The notes under the pieces were generated by a model. It was not told where the DNA came from. It was given only the letters and a program-made list of their open reading frames with translations, and searched no databases. Both the position numbers and the translations under genes were made by a program. DNA of 64,000 nucleotides from Antarcticirhabdus aurantiaca (GTDB taxonomy: Bacteria; Pseudomonadota; Alphaproteobacteria; Rhizobiales; Rhizobiaceae). The stretch lies in assembly GCF_009765365.1 (NCBI RefSeq), contig NZ_VTOM01000013.1, forward strand, positions 62,001 to 126,000, in the 5' to 3' direction. Of this stretch, positions 1 through 13,283 are shown piece after piece (the stretch's first letter is position 1; the number at the start of each line of letters is the position of its first letter).

Positions 1-1
1 C

Positions 2-1981
2 GCGGCCGCGGGTGCGAGCCTCGCGGCGCTGGAGCTGCATCGAACGCACACGACGGTCCTGTCGGGCGGCGCGATTACCCGGATCGAGGGGCGGGTCGAG
101 TGGCGGGAGACCGACGAGCGGGGTCGCAGCCGTTACCTCGTCAGGATCGATGAGACCCGGCAACCGGTCCTGTCGCGGCCGCCGGAGCGTGCGCGGATCC
201 TCGTCGCCGCGCGGCACGAGCCGATCGTGATCGGCGGCAGCTTCTCTGGGCTGGTTCGTCTGGCGCCTCCGTCCGGCCCGGCGCTGCCCGGCTCCTACGA
301 CTTCGCATTCGCTCCCTACTTCTCCGGCATCGGCGCCATCGGCTTCGCACTGGGAGCGCCCGACGAGCCGGCCGCGAGCACGGAAGAGGCCGGGCTGGCC
401 GAGCGGTTGGCAGCCCTGCGCCTCGGCATCGCAGAGCGCATCCGCGCGAGCATCGGCGGCGCGGAAGGGGCGGTCGCTGCGGCTTTGGTCACGGGGTTGC
501 GGGCGGGCATACCGGAGGCGATCGAGGACGATCTGCGGGTAACCGGCCTCGCGCATGTCCTCTCAATTTCCGGCTACCACATGGTGCTGGTCGCCGGCTT
601 CGTGATGGTTGGCATGCGCGCCGCGCTCGCGCTCGTGCCCGTTATCGTCCTGACCTGGCCGGTGAAGAAGATCGCCGCGGGCACGGCCCTGGTCGCTGCG
701 GCCCTTTATCTGGCGATCGCGGGCGACAACGTCGCGACGGATCGCTCCTTCATCATGCTGGCCGTGATGCTTGCAGCCGTCATGCTGGACCGACCTGCGC
801 TGACGCTCCGCAACGTTTCGATCGCGGCGATCATCGTGCTCGCCATGCAGCCCCATTCCGTGTTCACGGCGAGCTTCCAGATGTCCTTCGCGGCCACGGC
901 AGCGCTCGTCGGGATCTACGGCGCTCATTCGCGCCGTCGCGAGCCGGCAGGCCTCCAACGCGACGAACGAGGCTGGATCGGCCGGGCCATCCAAGCGGTT
1001 CTCGCGCTCGCCCTCGCATCCCTTATCGCCGGAATCGCGACGGCACCGTTCGGCGCCTACCACTTCGGGCGCGTCGCACCCTTCGGCATCGTCGCCAACC
1101 TCCTGCTCATGCCCGTCTTCAGCCTGTGGATCATGCCGGCAGCCTTGATCGCCATGCTGCTCATGCCGTTCGGCCTCGATCCCCTCGTCTGGCAATTTGT
1201 CGGCGTCGGCCTCGGCTTGGTCTTCGACCTCGCCCATCGCATTGCGGTGCTTCTGCCGGACGCCGCATCCGGCTCGATCGGCCTGTCGGCGCTCCTGCTG
1301 CTGACCGCGGCCGTTCTCGCCGCCGCGATGCTCGCCAGCGCGCTACGCTGGATCGCACTGCCCCTCACGGTTGCCGGTCTCGCGCTTGCGAGCCGGCCTG
1401 CCGCGCCGCCGGAACTCCTGATCTACGAGGACGGCAAGCAGTTGGCCCTGGTCGGCCTGGACGCCAGCCTCTCACACCTCCAGGCACGGCCGAACCGCTT
1501 CGTCGAGGAGCAATGGCGCCGTGCTCTCGGCTCGCCGGACGCCGACAAGGTTGGAGGCTTCGACTGTCGCGACGGGATCTGCCGCGCCACGACGCGCTCG
1601 GGCCTGCGGGTCGCCTGGACGGAGGACTACGAGAAGACCGGCGACCTCTGCGACTTGGCCGACATCGCGATCGTTGCCCGAGCGACCCTCACGACGAGCT
1701 GCCGCTCGGGAGCCGCGCTCGCGACGCTGAGGACCCTGCGCCGAACGGGATCGCTCGCGTTCCGGACCGGCCCCGACGGACGTCCAGACATGACGGCCGC
1801 GATCCCGTGGGAAGACGACCACCCGCGCGATCCCTGGAATGCCCATCGGGCGGAGCCGTGGCCGGAACGCTGGATACGGCCGGTTTCTCCCTCGACCGCC
1901 GACGGTGCGCCGGCGGCCTCCGATGCATCGACGACTCCCGCGATCGCGACCGCAACGATGCCGGCGGACGTCGATCAGTAG
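2..1981 (+). CDS. comEC: ComEC/Rec2-type DNA uptake channel protein (5' truncated by window edge)
   Basis: Inner-membrane channel family that carries transforming single-stranded DNA into the cytoplasm. The reading frame is open from base 2, so the true start lies upstream. The visible part begins with the soluble N-terminal (DUF4131-like) region, then the competence domain with the [14 protein letters not shown] signature near base 570 and many hydrophobic segments to about base 1390. The C-terminal ~190 residues are soluble. They do not show the HxHxDH metal site of a metallo-beta-lactamase domain, which some ComEC proteins carry. The stop overlaps the stop of convergent lexA by 7 bp. Identity is firm from the competence-domain signature; competence itself is not shown. 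Confidence 0.9.
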   Translation, partial: AAAGASLAALELHRTHTTVLSGGAITRIEGRVEWRETDERGRSRYLVRIDETRQPVLSRPPERARILVAARHEPIVIGGSFSGLVRLAPPSGPALPGSYDFAFAPYFSGIGAIGFALGAPDEPAASTEEAGLAERLAALRLGIAERIRASIGGAEGAVAAALVTGLRAGIPEAIEDDLRVTGLAHVLSISGYHMVLVAGFVMVGMRAALALVPVIVLTWPVKKIAAGTALVAAALYLAIAGDNVATDRSFIMLAVMLAAVMLDRPALTLRNVSIAAIIVLAMQPHSVFTASFQMSFAATAALVGIYGAHSRRREPAGLQRDERGWIGRAIQAVLALALASLIAGIATAPFGAYHFGRVAPFGIVANLLLMPVFSLWIMPAALIAMLLMPFGLDPLVWQFVGVGLGLVFDLAHRIAVLLPDAASGSIGLSALLLLTAAVLAAAMLASALRWIALPLTVAGLALASRPAAPPELLIYEDGKQLALVGLDASLSHLQARPNRFVEEQWRRALGSPDADKVGGFDCRDGICRATTRSGLRVAWTEDYEKTGDLCDLADIAIVARATLTTSCRSGAALATLRTLRRTGSLAFRTGPDGRPDMTAAIPWEDDHPRDPWNAHRAEPWPERWIRPVSPSTADGAPAASDASTTPAIATATMPADVDQ

Positions 1982-2733
1982 CGGCGGATGAGGCCGACGA
2001 GCTTGCCCTGAACCTTCACCCGGTCGGACCCGAAGATCCGCGTCTCGTAGGCCGGGTTGGCGGCCTCGAGGGCGATCGTGTCGCCGCGGCGGCGGAACCG
2101 CTTCAGCGTGGCTTCCTCCTCGTCGACGAGCGCGACGACGATCTCGCCGGGAACGGCCGTGTCCGTCCGGCGGATCACGACGGTATCGCCGTCGAGGATC
2201 CCGGCCTCGATCATCGAGTCGCCCTTGACCTCCAGCGCATAATGCTCGCCGCTGCCGATCATGTCGGGCGGGAGGGTCAGGGAGTGCGTGTTGTTCTGGA
2301 TCGCCGAGATCGGCACGCCCGCCGCGATGCGGCCCATGACGGGGATCGAAATGCCGGCGGAGGCACCGCCCGACGCGCCGCCTGCTGCGCCTCGCAGACG
2401 CGACGTCCCGAGCTCCCGGCGGGATGAGTCCGAATGGCCTTGGCCGCGGCTGCCCTCGACGATGCTGGGCGTGAAGCCGCCGCGCGCCGCCGCCCGAGCC
2501 GGCGTAGCCTCGCCGGCGCTTTCCGGCAGCTTCAAGACTTCGAGCGCGCGCGCCCGGTTTGGAAGGCGCCGGATGAAGCCCCGCTCCTCGAGCGCCGTGA
2601 TGAGCCGGTGGATGCCGGACTTCGACTTGAGGTCCAGCGCGTCCTTCATCTCGTCGAAGGACGGCGGCACGCCGCTCTCCTTGAGACGCGCGTTGATGAA
2701 CGTCAGGAGTTCATGCTGTTTGCGGGTCAGCAT
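1975..2733 (-). CDS. lexA: LexA, SOS-response repressor and self-cleaving protease
   Basis: Represses DNA-damage genes and cleaves itself when RecA filaments form. The N-terminal winged-helix domain (about residues 1-70) starts [13 protein letters not shown]. The autocleavage site is A138-G139 in the string RIAAGVPI, and the peptidase dyad is S173 (GDSMIEAG) and K211 (ATLKRF). At 252 aa it is longer than E. coli LexA because of a Gly/Ser/Ala-rich linker at about residues 75-128. It is last in the minus-strand ppiD-trpD-trpC-moaC-moeA-lexA order but has its own upstream SOS box, so autoregulation is expected. Confidence 0.96.
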   Translation of the reverse strand: MLTRKQHELLTFINARLKESGVPPSFDEMKDALDLKSKSGIHRLITALEERGFIRRLPNRARALEVLKLPESAGEATPARAAARGGFTPSIVEGSRGQGHSDSSRRELGTSRLRGAAGGASGGASAGISIPVMGRIAAGVPISAIQNNTHSLTLPPDMIGSGEHYALEVKGDSMIEAGILDGDTVVIRRTDTAVPGEIVVALVDEEEATLKRFRRRGDTIALEAANPAYETRIFGSDRVKVQGKLVGLIRRY

Positions 2734-2804
2734 CGCGGACGGGCCTCACTCGACATCTCGCGATCCAACCGGTGGCGGCGAAAACGGCCTCCGGCGAATC
2801 TCTA

Positions 2805-2819
2805 AAACAAAACCTGAAC
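2805..2819 (-). promoter_or_regulatory. Possible second, degenerate LexA box
   Basis: On the minus strand this reads GTTC-AGGTTTT-GTTT, one base short of GTTC-N7-GTTC. It lies 25 bp closer to lexA than the perfect box and in the opposite half-site orientation. Two LexA sites would give graded autorepression. The match is weak and the surrounding sequence is AT-rich, so chance is possible. Confidence 0.4.
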
Positions 2820-2829
2820 AAAGCTATCT

Positions 2830-2844
2830 GTTCTAGTTGTGTTC
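2830..2844 (-). promoter_or_regulatory. LexA operator (SOS box) of lexA
   Basis: The plus strand reads GTTC-TAGTTGT-GTTC, an exact match to the alphaproteobacterial direct-repeat SOS box GTTC-N7-GTTC. It lies in the 122-bp gap between the moeA stop and the lexA start, roughly 100 bp upstream of the lexA start codon. This is the classical place for LexA autoregulation. Confidence 0.85.
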
Positions 2845-2855
2845 CGCAAGCGCGA

Positions 2856-4070
2856 TTAGTCGAGCCGAATGAAGCGGCAGGGATCGCCGCGCCGCGCCGG
2901 CAGCGCTTCGACGGGGCGAACCAGAAGGCCGTCGGCGCTGGCATAGGTCGACAGGAGGGAGGAGTCCTGTCGTGGAAGCGGCACGACCTCGATCCGGCCG
3001 TCGTCGCGAAGGCTGAGGGTGGCTCGGACGAAGTCCTGCCGTCCGTCGTTCGCCGGCACGTCGGCGCCGAGAATGCCGACTTCCTCGCGGGAAGCGGCCG
3101 GACGCCCGGCCAGACACAAGAGCAGGGGCTCCAGGAACAGCACCGCGGTCACCAGCGCGGAGGCCGGATTGCCGGGCAGGCCGAGGATGCGCATCGGGCC
3201 GAGACGTCCCGCCATCAACGGCTTGCCCGGCCGCATGCGCACCTTCCAGAAGTCGAGCGCGACGCCGCGGCTCGCCAGGACGGGGCCGATCAGGTCGTGA
3301 TCGCCGACGGAAGCGCCGCCGATCGTCACGAAGACGTCGATGCCTTCGGCGGCAGCTCGGTCGAGACTTGCTCCGATCACCGCCTCGTCGTCCGGCGCAA
3401 TGCCGTAGTCGAGAACGGTCGCGCCCTTCGTTCGCGCGAACGCGGCGACGCCGAAGGAATTGGACGCGACGATCTGCGAGGGGCCGACCACGTCGCCGGG
3501 AAGAACGAGCTCGTCGCCCGTCGCGAGGACCGCGACGCGGGGGCGCCGCCTGACCAACAGCGTCGGCCGGCCGGCGCTCGCGGCGAGCGCGACGCGGCCC
3601 GGTGTCATGACGGATCCGGCCGCGATCAGCGCGTCGCCTCGCGCGAAGTCGTTGCCGGCGCGGCGAATGTTGCGCCCAGGCTCAACCGGCTCCAGGGGAA
3701 GGCAGCGACCGTCTTCAAAGCGGGTGTTCTCCTGGATGAGAACGGCATCGGCGCCGGTCGGAACGGGCGCACCGGTGAAGATGCGCACGCATTGGCCCGG
3801 CTCGATCGCGCCCGCAAAGGCCCGCCCCGCGGCAGACGCGCCGATGAGGTCGAGCGCGCCGCCGGTCAGCGTATCCGCGGCGCGTACGGCGTAACCGTCC
3901 ATCGCGGACGCGTCGAAGTCCGGCTGCGTGCGGCCGGCGACCACGGGCTCGGCGAGGACGCGTCCGCCGGCTTCGGCAAGCGACACCTCGTCGGTCTCCG
4001 GGATGGGCTCCACATCCGCCAACAGCCGCCGAAGCGCCTCGTCGACCGGGATCAGGCCCGGCGAGCTCAT
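2856..4070 (-). CDS. moeA: Molybdopterin molybdenumtransferase MoeA
   Basis: Inserts molybdate into adenylated molybdopterin in molybdenum-cofactor synthesis, in the cytoplasm. Family marks are the MDGYAVRA string near residue 60, the ATGDEL motif of the MoCF-binding domain and GLPGNPASA. The ATG at 4070 is chosen because it forms a TGATG stop/start overlap with moaC and gives 404 aa, normal for MoeA. A TTG at 4082 would add four residues. moaC lies directly upstream, so the two Moco genes are translationally coupled; lexA follows after a gap with its own operator. Confidence 0.95.
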   Translation of the reverse strand: MSSPGLIPVDEALRRLLADVEPIPETDEVSLAEAGGRVLAEPVVAGRTQPDFDASAMDGYAVRAADTLTGGALDLIGASAAGRAFAGAIEPGQCVRIFTGAPVPTGADAVLIQENTRFEDGRCLPLEPVEPGRNIRRAGNDFARGDALIAAGSVMTPGRVALAASAGRPTLLVRRRPRVAVLATGDELVLPGDVVGPSQIVASNSFGVAAFARTKGATVLDYGIAPDDEAVIGASLDRAAAEGIDVFVTIGGASVGDHDLIGPVLASRGVALDFWKVRMRPGKPLMAGRLGPMRILGLPGNPASALVTAVLFLEPLLLCLAGRPAASREEVGILGADVPANDGRQDFVRATLSLRDDGRIEVVPLPRQDSSLLSTYASADGLLVRPVEALPARRGDPCRFIRLD

Positions 4071-4549
4071 CAGGCCGACCAATCGCCCGAGCGACCGCCG
4101 GATTTGGCGAGAACGCGAATCCCCGTGATCGTCATCGAGCGGTCGACCGCCTTCGCCATGTCGTAGATGGTCAGGCAGGCGACGGAAACGGCGGTCAGCG
4201 CTTCCATCTCGACGCCGGTGCGGCCGGTCAGCTTGGCCGTCGCGGTGATCCGGAGGCCCGGCAATGCGGGTTCCGGTTCGATCTCAACCGATACCTTGTC
4301 CAACATCAAAGGGTGGCAGAGCGGGATGAGGTCGCTGGTCCGCTTGGCTGCCATGATGCCGGCAATGCGCGCGACGCCGACGACGTCGCCCTTCTTCGCC
4401 TTGGCGTCGAGGATCAGCTCGAGCGTTTCCGCGGCCATTATCACCAAGCCTTCCGCCCGCGCCTCGCGAGCCGTCTCGGCCTTGTCGCCGACGTCGACCA
4501 TGGCGGCGGTGCCGTCGCCGGCCAGATGGGTGAGGGCCTTGTCGGTCAT
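4070..4549 (-). CDS. moaC: Cyclic pyranopterin monophosphate synthase MoaC
   Basis: Works with MoaA to turn GTP into cyclic pyranopterin monophosphate, the first stage of molybdenum-cofactor synthesis. The 159-aa length is standard. Signature strings are [10 protein letters not shown] near the N-terminus, the LIPLCHPL motif and the [11 protein letters not shown] helix. The start overlaps the trpC stop by 4 bp (ATGA) and the stop overlaps the moeA start by one base, so it sits inside one tightly coupled transcript. The MoaA partner is not in this window. Confidence 0.96.
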   Translation of the reverse strand: MTDKALTHLAGDGTAAMVDVGDKAETAREARAEGLVIMAAETLELILDAKAKKGDVVGVARIAGIMAAKRTSDLIPLCHPLMLDKVSVEIEPEPALPGLRITATAKLTGRTGVEMEALTAVSVACLTIYDMAKAVDRSMTITGIRVLAKSGGRSGDWSA

Positions 4550-5361
4550 GCCGCGGCCTCCGCGGCGGCGCCGCCCTGGAGCAGCGCGCGCGTCGCTGTC
4601 TCGACATCCGCCTGGCGCATCAGGCTCTCGCCGACGAGGAAGGTGCGGATGCGGCTGCGCGCGAGCCGTTCGCAGTCTGCGTGGACGAAGATGCCGCTCT
4701 CACCGACGAGGATCCGGTCGTCGGGAACCAGGGACGACAGCCGCTCGCTCGTCGAAAGATCGACCGCGAAGCTGCGGAGGTTGCGATTGTTGACGCCGAT
4801 GAGCTTCGAGGGCAGCCGCAGGGCCCGCTCGGTCTCCGCCTCGTCGTGAACCTCGATCAACGCGTCCATGCCGTAATGCGCCGCGGCCGCGACGAGGTCC
4901 GCCGCCAGCGCGTCGTCGACGGCGGCCATGATCACGAGGATCGCGTCGGCGCCCCAGGCCCGTGCTTCCGCGACCTGATAGGTGTCGTACATGAAGTCCT
5001 TGCGCAGCGCCGGCAGTCCTGTGGCCGCCCGGGCGTCCGTGAGATAGTCCGGGCGCCCCTGGAACGAGGGCGTGTCGGTCAGCACCGAAAGGCAGGCGCC
5101 GCCGCCGGCCTCGTAGGCGCGCGCGAGGGCGGGCGGATCGAAGTCGGCGCGGATGAGGCCCTTGGACGGGCTCGCCTTCTTGATCTCGGCGATCAGTGCG
5201 AAGCCCCCGTCCGCGTGCTTCGCCTCGATGGCGGCGGCGAAGCCGCGCGGCGGCGCGGCGGCCTGAGCCTCCGCCTCGACGGCCGAGAGCGGGCGGGCGA
5301 TCTTGGCGGCCGCGATCTCCTCGCGCTTGTACGCGCCGATGCGTTCCAGGATATCGGTCAT
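4546..5361 (-). CDS. trpC: Indole-3-glycerol phosphate synthase TrpC
   Basis: Ring-closing decarboxylase of tryptophan synthesis, converting CdRP to indole-3-glycerol phosphate. The 271-aa single-domain TIM barrel shows the N-terminal [13 protein letters not shown] motif with the catalytic lysines, the LRKDFMYD strand and VGESGI near the end. It is not fused to TrpF, as usual in alphaproteobacteria. The ATGA overlaps at both ends (trpD upstream, moaC downstream) point to a shared transcript in which amino-acid and Moco genes are coupled. Confidence 0.96.
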   Translation of the reverse strand: MTDILERIGAYKREEIAAAKIARPLSAVEAEAQAAAPPRGFAAAIEAKHADGGFALIAEIKKASPSKGLIRADFDPPALARAYEAGGGACLSVLTDTPSFQGRPDYLTDARAATGLPALRKDFMYDTYQVAEARAWGADAILVIMAAVDDALAADLVAAAAHYGMDALIEVHDEAETERALRLPSKLIGVNNRNLRSFAVDLSTSERLSSLVPDDRILVGESGIFVHADCERLARSRIRTFLVGESLMRQADVETATRALLQGGAAAEAAA

Positions 5362-6389
5362 GCCGGGCGCTCCTCGAAGCTGTTCGAAACCGCGACGAGG
5401 CGGTTGAGCACCACTTTTGCGCGCCCCTCGTCGATGGCGCGGCGTGCCGTCTCGATTCCGGCGGCGAGGTCCGGCGCCTTGCCGGCCACGACAAGGGCGC
5501 CGCCGGCATTCAGAAGCACGATGTCGCGATAGGCGCCGCTCGCGCCATCGAGAACGGCACGAAGCGCTCGAGCGTTCTGCGCGGCATCGCCGCCCTTGAC
5601 CGCGTCGAGCGGCGCTCGCGCGAGGCCGAAGGTTTCCGGTTCGATCGAGATCTCGGAAATCGTGCCGTTCTCGAGCGCGGCGATCCGCGTCTCGCCCGTG
5701 ACGGTCATCTCGTCGAGACCGTCGCCATGGACCACCCAGGCGCTCTCGGCGCCGAGTTCACGCAGCGTTTCGGCGAGCGGTCGGACCCAGTCCGGCGAGA
5801 ACACGCCGACGAGAAGATGCTTGACGGACGCGGGATTGGCCATGGGGCCGAGAAGGTTGAAGATCGTGCGCGTTCCGAGCTCGACGCGGCTCGGCCCGAC
5901 GAAGCGCATCGCCGCGTGGTGCGAGGGCGCGAACATGAAACCGATGCCGGCCGTCTCGATCGTCTCGGCGATCTGCCTGGGCGTCAGCTCCGTCGCGACG
6001 CCGAGCGCGGCGAGAACGTCGGCCGAGCCGGATTTGGACGAGAGCGCGCGATTGCCGTGCTTGGCGACGGTGACGCCGCAGCCCGCGACGACGAAGGCCG
6101 CGCAGGTGGAAACGTTCAGCGTGCCCGCATGATCGCCGCCGGTGCCGACGATGTCGACCGCGCCGGCCGGCGCCGCCACCGGCAGCATGGCGGCGCGCAT
6201 CACCGAGACCGCGCCGGCCATCTCGTCCACCGTTTCGCCGCGCACTCGCAGCGCCATCAGGAAGCCGCCGATCTGCGAGGGAGTCGCTTCGCCCGACATC
6301 AGGATGCCGAAGGCGGCCTCCGCCTCCGTCCGACTGAGCGGCTCGCCGGAGGCGACCTTGGCGAGGAACGGCTTGAGCGAAAGGCTCAT
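5358..6389 (-). CDS. trpD: Anthranilate phosphoribosyltransferase TrpD
   Basis: Transfers phosphoribose from PRPP to anthranilate in tryptophan synthesis. The 343-aa protein has the PRPP/Mg site [14 protein letters not shown] and the following [15 protein letters not shown] segment typical of the family. The ATG at 6389 ([12 protein letters not shown]) overlaps the stop of the upstream foldase gene by 4 bp and matches family length; the frame stays open upstream only because of high GC. No trpG or trpE is adjacent, so anthranilate synthase must be encoded elsewhere. Confidence 0.95.
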   Translation of the reverse strand: MSLSLKPFLAKVASGEPLSRTEAEAAFGILMSGEATPSQIGGFLMALRVRGETVDEMAGAVSVMRAAMLPVAAPAGAVDIVGTGGDHAGTLNVSTCAAFVVAGCGVTVAKHGNRALSSKSGSADVLAALGVATELTPRQIAETIETAGIGFMFAPSHHAAMRFVGPSRVELGTRTIFNLLGPMANPASVKHLLVGVFSPDWVRPLAETLRELGAESAWVVHGDGLDEMTVTGETRIAALENGTISEISIEPETFGLARAPLDAVKGGDAAQNARALRAVLDGASGAYRDIVLLNAGGALVVAGKAPDLAAGIETARRAIDEGRAKVVLNRLVAVSNSFEERPA

Positions 6390-8281
6390 CGGCTGGCGGC
6401 CTTCGCCTGCTCGATGGCCTCGGGGTAGACGCGCACCGGGTAGATCGACTGGAGCTCGGCGACGTAGCTGGAATACAGATCGTTCTCCAAGCCGGTGGTC
6501 ATCTGCCGTACCTGGTTCGCCGGGGCGCTGGCTGCGGGATCGGCCGGCGGCGCCACTTCGGTGACCCGCATCAGGAGCCGGGCCACACCGTCGGAAGCGG
6601 GAGCGGTCGTGACTAGGCCCTGCCCGCCCGAAAAGGCGGCGGCCGTCGCAGCCTGGCCCAGCTCGGCCGTGCCGCTTTGCCGGGTGATCGACGTCGCCGT
6701 CTGCACGGCGGCACCGTTCCCGAGTTCGGCCGCGATGTCGGCGAGCGGCTTGCCGGCCTCCGCCTCGGCCTTGAGCGCTGCGGCGCGCTCGTCCAGGCGC
6801 CGTGTCCGCTCCGCAGCCGTCCACTCGGCGGTCACGCGGTCGCGCACCTCGTCCAGGGCGCGGTCGCGCGCGGGTTCGATGCCGGTGACCTCGAAGAAGA
6901 TCGTGCCGCCATTGCCGATGTCGATCGGCAGGTTATCGACGCCCTGATCGCTCTCGAAGGCCTGCTGGACGAGCTGCTGCTTCCCGGGGAAGTCGGCGAA
7001 GGGCTGGCCGTCCGGCGCGCGCCCGGCCGCGTCGATCTGCCGGATCGACTGCAACGTCAGGCCGGCAGCGCTCGCGGCTTCGGCGAGCGGCGCGCCGCCG
7101 GCACGCGCGTCCTCGAAGGCGCGGTAGGCGTTGGCGGCCTGATCGCTGGCCTGCTCAAGCGCGACGGCCTGACGAACCTCGTCACTGACTTCGGACAAGG
7201 GCCGCGTGGCCTCGGCCTGGATCTCGCTCACGGAAACGATGGCGGGGCCGAACGTGCCCGAAACGACCGGCGACACGCCTCCGAGCGGGAGCCCGAAGGC
7301 CGCCTCGGCGACCGCCTGATCCGGAATCTCGGCACGCGTCACGAGGCCGAGATCCGTCGACGCGGCGCCCTGGCTCGCATCGGCCGCGACGTCGGCGAAC
7401 GGCGTGCCGGCGTCGAGCTTGGCCTTGGCAGCGTCCGCCGCTGCCTGGTTGGAAAACAGGAGCTGCTGGATCCGCCGACGCTCCGGCGTGCGGAAGTTGG
7501 CGATATTCTCGTTGTAGTCCGCTTCGATCGCCTCGTCCGTCACCGATTCCGGATCGGCGATCGTCTGCGGCGTCAGGATCGCGTAGTCGACCGCGCGATA
7601 TTCGGGAGCGGCGTAGGTCTGCTTGTTCTGGTCGAAGAAGCTCTGCAGGGCCGCCGCGTCCGGGGTCGGCACGGGGTCGGCGAGTTCGGGCGGCAGCGAC
7701 AGATACTCGACCGTGCGCCGTTCGCCCGCATAGGCTCCGGCCGCGTCGCGCAGGACCGCCGGCAACGAGGTGCCGCCGGCCACGGCCTCGGCGATCTGGC
7801 GCTGCTCGACGAGCTTCTCCTGCCAGTCGAGAAAGGGGCCCTCCGCCATGCCGCTCTGCCGCTGGTATTCGGCAAAGAGCGCCCGCGAGAAGTTGCCGGA
7901 CTGATCCTGGAAGGACGGATCGGACGCGATTTCCCGGCCGAGCTGCGCGTCCGACATGCCGAGCCCCATCGCCTGGCTCTGCGCGTCGAGGACGGCCGCG
8001 GCCGTGACCTGCCCGAGCACGGCCTGATCGAGGCCGAACATTTCGCTCTCTTCGGCCGACAGGCGCCGGCGCAACTGCGACTCGATGGGAAAGCGTACGC
8101 GCTGGGCGGTGAGAACGTACTCCTGAACGGAAACGGCCGCGTTGCCGGCCGTCGCCACGGTGTCGGGTTGGCGCACGCTGAACACGTCGGCGATGCCCCA
8201 GACAGCGAAACTGAACACCAGGAGACCGAAGAAGATCTTCGCTCCCCAACCCGACGCCAGCTTCCGCAAGCCCTGCAGCAT
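6386..8281 (-). CDS. Membrane-anchored peptidyl-prolyl isomerase / periplasmic foldase (PpiD/SurA-type)
   Basis: Probable periplasmic chaperone for exported proteins. One transmembrane helix at about residues 12-34 follows a short basic cytoplasmic end, as in PpiD. A SurA-N/PpiD-like chaperone region follows, with a parvulin-type rotamase domain at about residues 268-355, then a long C-terminal region with a second, weaker repeat of the same kind. The length, 631 aa, fits PpiD. It heads the minus-strand run into trpD, overlapping it by 4 bp, and is divergent from tpiA across 200 bp, which must hold both promoters. Confidence 0.88.
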   Translation of the reverse strand: MLQGLRKLASGWGAKIFFGLLVFSFAVWGIADVFSVRQPDTVATAGNAAVSVQEYVLTAQRVRFPIESQLRRRLSAEESEMFGLDQAVLGQVTAAAVLDAQSQAMGLGMSDAQLGREIASDPSFQDQSGNFSRALFAEYQRQSGMAEGPFLDWQEKLVEQRQIAEAVAGGTSLPAVLRDAAGAYAGERRTVEYLSLPPELADPVPTPDAAALQSFFDQNKQTYAAPEYRAVDYAILTPQTIADPESVTDEAIEADYNENIANFRTPERRRIQQLLFSNQAAADAAKAKLDAGTPFADVAADASQGAASTDLGLVTRAEIPDQAVAEAAFGLPLGGVSPVVSGTFGPAIVSVSEIQAEATRPLSEVSDEVRQAVALEQASDQAANAYRAFEDARAGGAPLAEAASAAGLTLQSIRQIDAAGRAPDGQPFADFPGKQQLVQQAFESDQGVDNLPIDIGNGGTIFFEVTGIEPARDRALDEVRDRVTAEWTAAERTRRLDERAAALKAEAEAGKPLADIAAELGNGAAVQTATSITRQSGTAELGQAATAAAFSGGQGLVTTAPASDGVARLLMRVTEVAPPADPAASAPANQVRQMTTGLENDLYSSYVAELQSIYPVRVYPEAIEQAKAASR

Positions 8282-8481
8282 GAAGATCCGTTCCCGACTC
8301 GATGGCGGTCGTCGCCGGCCTCGCGCCGGCTCCGCTCCCGTTCTTTCCGCTCTCTAATAGGAAAGTCGGGGATCGGCGCGCAAGCGAGACGGGCAGGGCG
8401 GCGTCGATCACGGGCGTTCAGATTGATTCCGCGGGCTCGACATCCTAGAGCCCAGTCGATCGATCCACGGAGGAATGCCGA

Positions 8482-9240
8482 ATGACGCGCCGGTCGCTGA
8501 TCGCTGGAAACTGGAAGATGAACGGCACGCGGGCGAGCCTCGGCGAGCTTCGGGCCATGGTGGATGCCGCGCGCGGCGGCCTGTCCGCCTCGGTCGACCT
8601 TCTGGTCTGCCCGCCCGCGACTCTCCTGTCGGCGGCGGTGGAGGCCGCCGGAGAGGTGCTGGCGCTCGGCGGGCAGGACTGCCACACGGCGGCGAGCGGC
8701 GCCCATACCGGCGACGTGTCTGCACCCATGCTCGCCGATCTCGGTGCCCGCTTCGTGATCGTCGGCCATTCCGAGCGGCGGGCGGACCACGGCGAAACCG
8801 ACGCTCTCGTCGCGGCCAAGGCGAAGGCCGCCTGGGATGCCGGGCTTGTCGCCGTGATCTGCATCGGTGAAACCGAGGCCGAGCGGAAGGGCGGAGAAAC
8901 CTTGTCGGTGCTCGGGCGCCAGCTCGCCGCATCCGTCCCGGACGGAGCCACCGGTGCCAACACCGTGATCGCCTACGAGCCGGTCTGGGCGATCGGCACG
9001 GGGCTCACCCCGACCGTGGCCGATGTCGCGGACGCTCATGCCTTCATGCGCCGGACGCTGGAAGAGCGCTTCGGCGCGGGCGAGGGCGGCGCGGTCCGTC
9101 TGCTTTACGGGGGCTCCGTGAAGCCGTCCAACGCGGCCGAACTCCTGGCTGTCGCGAACGTCGACGGCGCCCTTGTCGGCGGCGCGAGCTTGAAGGCGGC
9201 GGACTTCATCGCGATATGCGAGGCGGCGCCGCGGGGCTGA
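8482..9240 (+). CDS. tpiA: Triosephosphate isomerase
   Basis: Interconverts dihydroxyacetone phosphate and glyceraldehyde 3-phosphate in glycolysis and gluconeogenesis. The active site is complete: N10 and K12 in GNWKMN, H96 in GHSERR, E166 in [10 protein letters not shown], and the phosphate loop YGGSVK. The 252-aa length is normal. A strong GGAGGAA ribosome binding site lies 6 bp before the ATG. It is the first of a plus-strand row with secG, pyrG and eno. Confidence 0.98.
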   Translation: MTRRSLIAGNWKMNGTRASLGELRAMVDAARGGLSASVDLLVCPPATLLSAAVEAAGEVLALGGQDCHTAASGAHTGDVSAPMLADLGARFVIVGHSERRADHGETDALVAAKAKAAWDAGLVAVICIGETEAERKGGETLSVLGRQLAASVPDGATGANTVIAYEPVWAIGTGLTPTVADVADAHAFMRRTLEERFGAGEGGAVRLLYGGSVKPSNAAELLAVANVDGALVGGASLKAADFIAICEAAPRG

Positions 9241-9333
9241 GCCGCAGTGTCCCGACCGCGAAAGCGGTTGGAAACCGGGCAAAGCTTCGATAGAAGGCCG
9301 CATCCTCAAGAAGACGCTGCGTAGCAAGGCCGC

Positions 9334-9948
9334 ATGGAAACCGTTCTCATCATCATCCACCTGATGGTCGTGCTGGCCCTCGTCGTGGTCGTTCTCCTGC
9401 AGCGGTCCGAAGGCGGCGCGCTCGGCATCGGCGGCGGCGGAGGCGGTCTCATGACGGCCCGCGGCGCAGCCAATGCGCTGACGCGCACGACGGCGATCCT
9501 CGCCGGCATCTTCTTCCTGACCTCGATCGCGCTTGCGCTTCTCGCGGGCTATGGCGGTCAGCGCGGCGACATCTTCGACGGTGTCGGCGGCGCGCAGCCG
9601 CAGCAGGGCGGCGCCGCGCCGGGCGCCGGCCTCGGGACGACCGATCTCCTGAACAATCTCGGCGAGCTTCCGGGCGGCAACTCTGCATCCACCGCACCCG
9701 CGGCGCCGAGCGCTCCGGCGGCTCCCGTCGGCGACGCGGCCCCGGCACAGGCTCCGGCCGCCGCGCCGGCTCCGTCGACGACCGCCCCGGCTGCCGAAGC
9801 GCCGGCTGCGACCACGGCTCCGGCTCCGGCTCCGACCCCCGAGGCGGCGGCGCCCGAAGCTCCGGCTCCGAGCGCCCCGACGGCGACGCCTGCGCCGGCC
9901 GATCAGGCGGCACCGGCTGCGAACGGGGCTCCGGCTCAGCAGCCCTGA
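9334..9948 (+). CDS. secG: Preprotein translocase subunit SecG with Ala/Pro-rich tail
   Basis: Small inner-membrane partner of SecYE in protein export. Two transmembrane helices are visible (about residues 3-22 and 52-72), joined by the conserved QRSEGGALGIGGG loop. After about residue 80 the protein continues as a low-complexity Ala/Pro tail to residue 204, which the core SecG fold does not need. The tpiA-secG-pyrG order is common in Rhizobiales. A terminator follows at 10001. Confidence 0.93.
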   Translation: METVLIIIHLMVVLALVVVVLLQRSEGGALGIGGGGGGLMTARGAANALTRTTAILAGIFFLTSIALALLAGYGGQRGDIFDGVGGAQPQQGGAAPGAGLGTTDLLNNLGELPGGNSASTAPAAPSAPAAPVGDAAPAQAPAAAPAPSTTAPAAEAPAATTAPAPAPTPEAAAPEAPAPSAPTATPAPADQAAPAANGAPAQQP

Positions 9949-11718
<1,770 letters not shown>

Positions 11719-11734
11719 GCCCGTCGTCGGCTAA

Positions 11735-13111
<1,377 letters not shown>

Positions 13112-13142
13112 GCCGGAGCTTTTTCGCACTGCATCATCGCGA

Positions 13143-13170
13143 GGGCTGCGGCACGTGCCGCAGCCCTTTT
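13143..13170 (+). terminator. Rho-independent terminator after eno
   Basis: GGGCTGCGGC-ACGT-GCCGCAGCCC followed by TTTT: a perfect 10-bp stem (12 bp if the loop is counted as pairing) 32 bp after the eno stop. Confidence 0.9.
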
Positions 13171-13283
13171 CTGTATGCGGCGGCGTCGATGATCCGCAGA
13201 CGGCGTCTCTGCCGCGAGCGAGAGACAGGCTTAACTGCCGCTTAAGACGATCAGGCGAAAGTGACGTTCGCCCGGAGATCGAC

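Noticed and set aside
9600-9940. Tandem-repeat array in the secG 3' end
   Set aside because: It is Ala/Pro codon low complexity in frame, without a fixed repeat unit.
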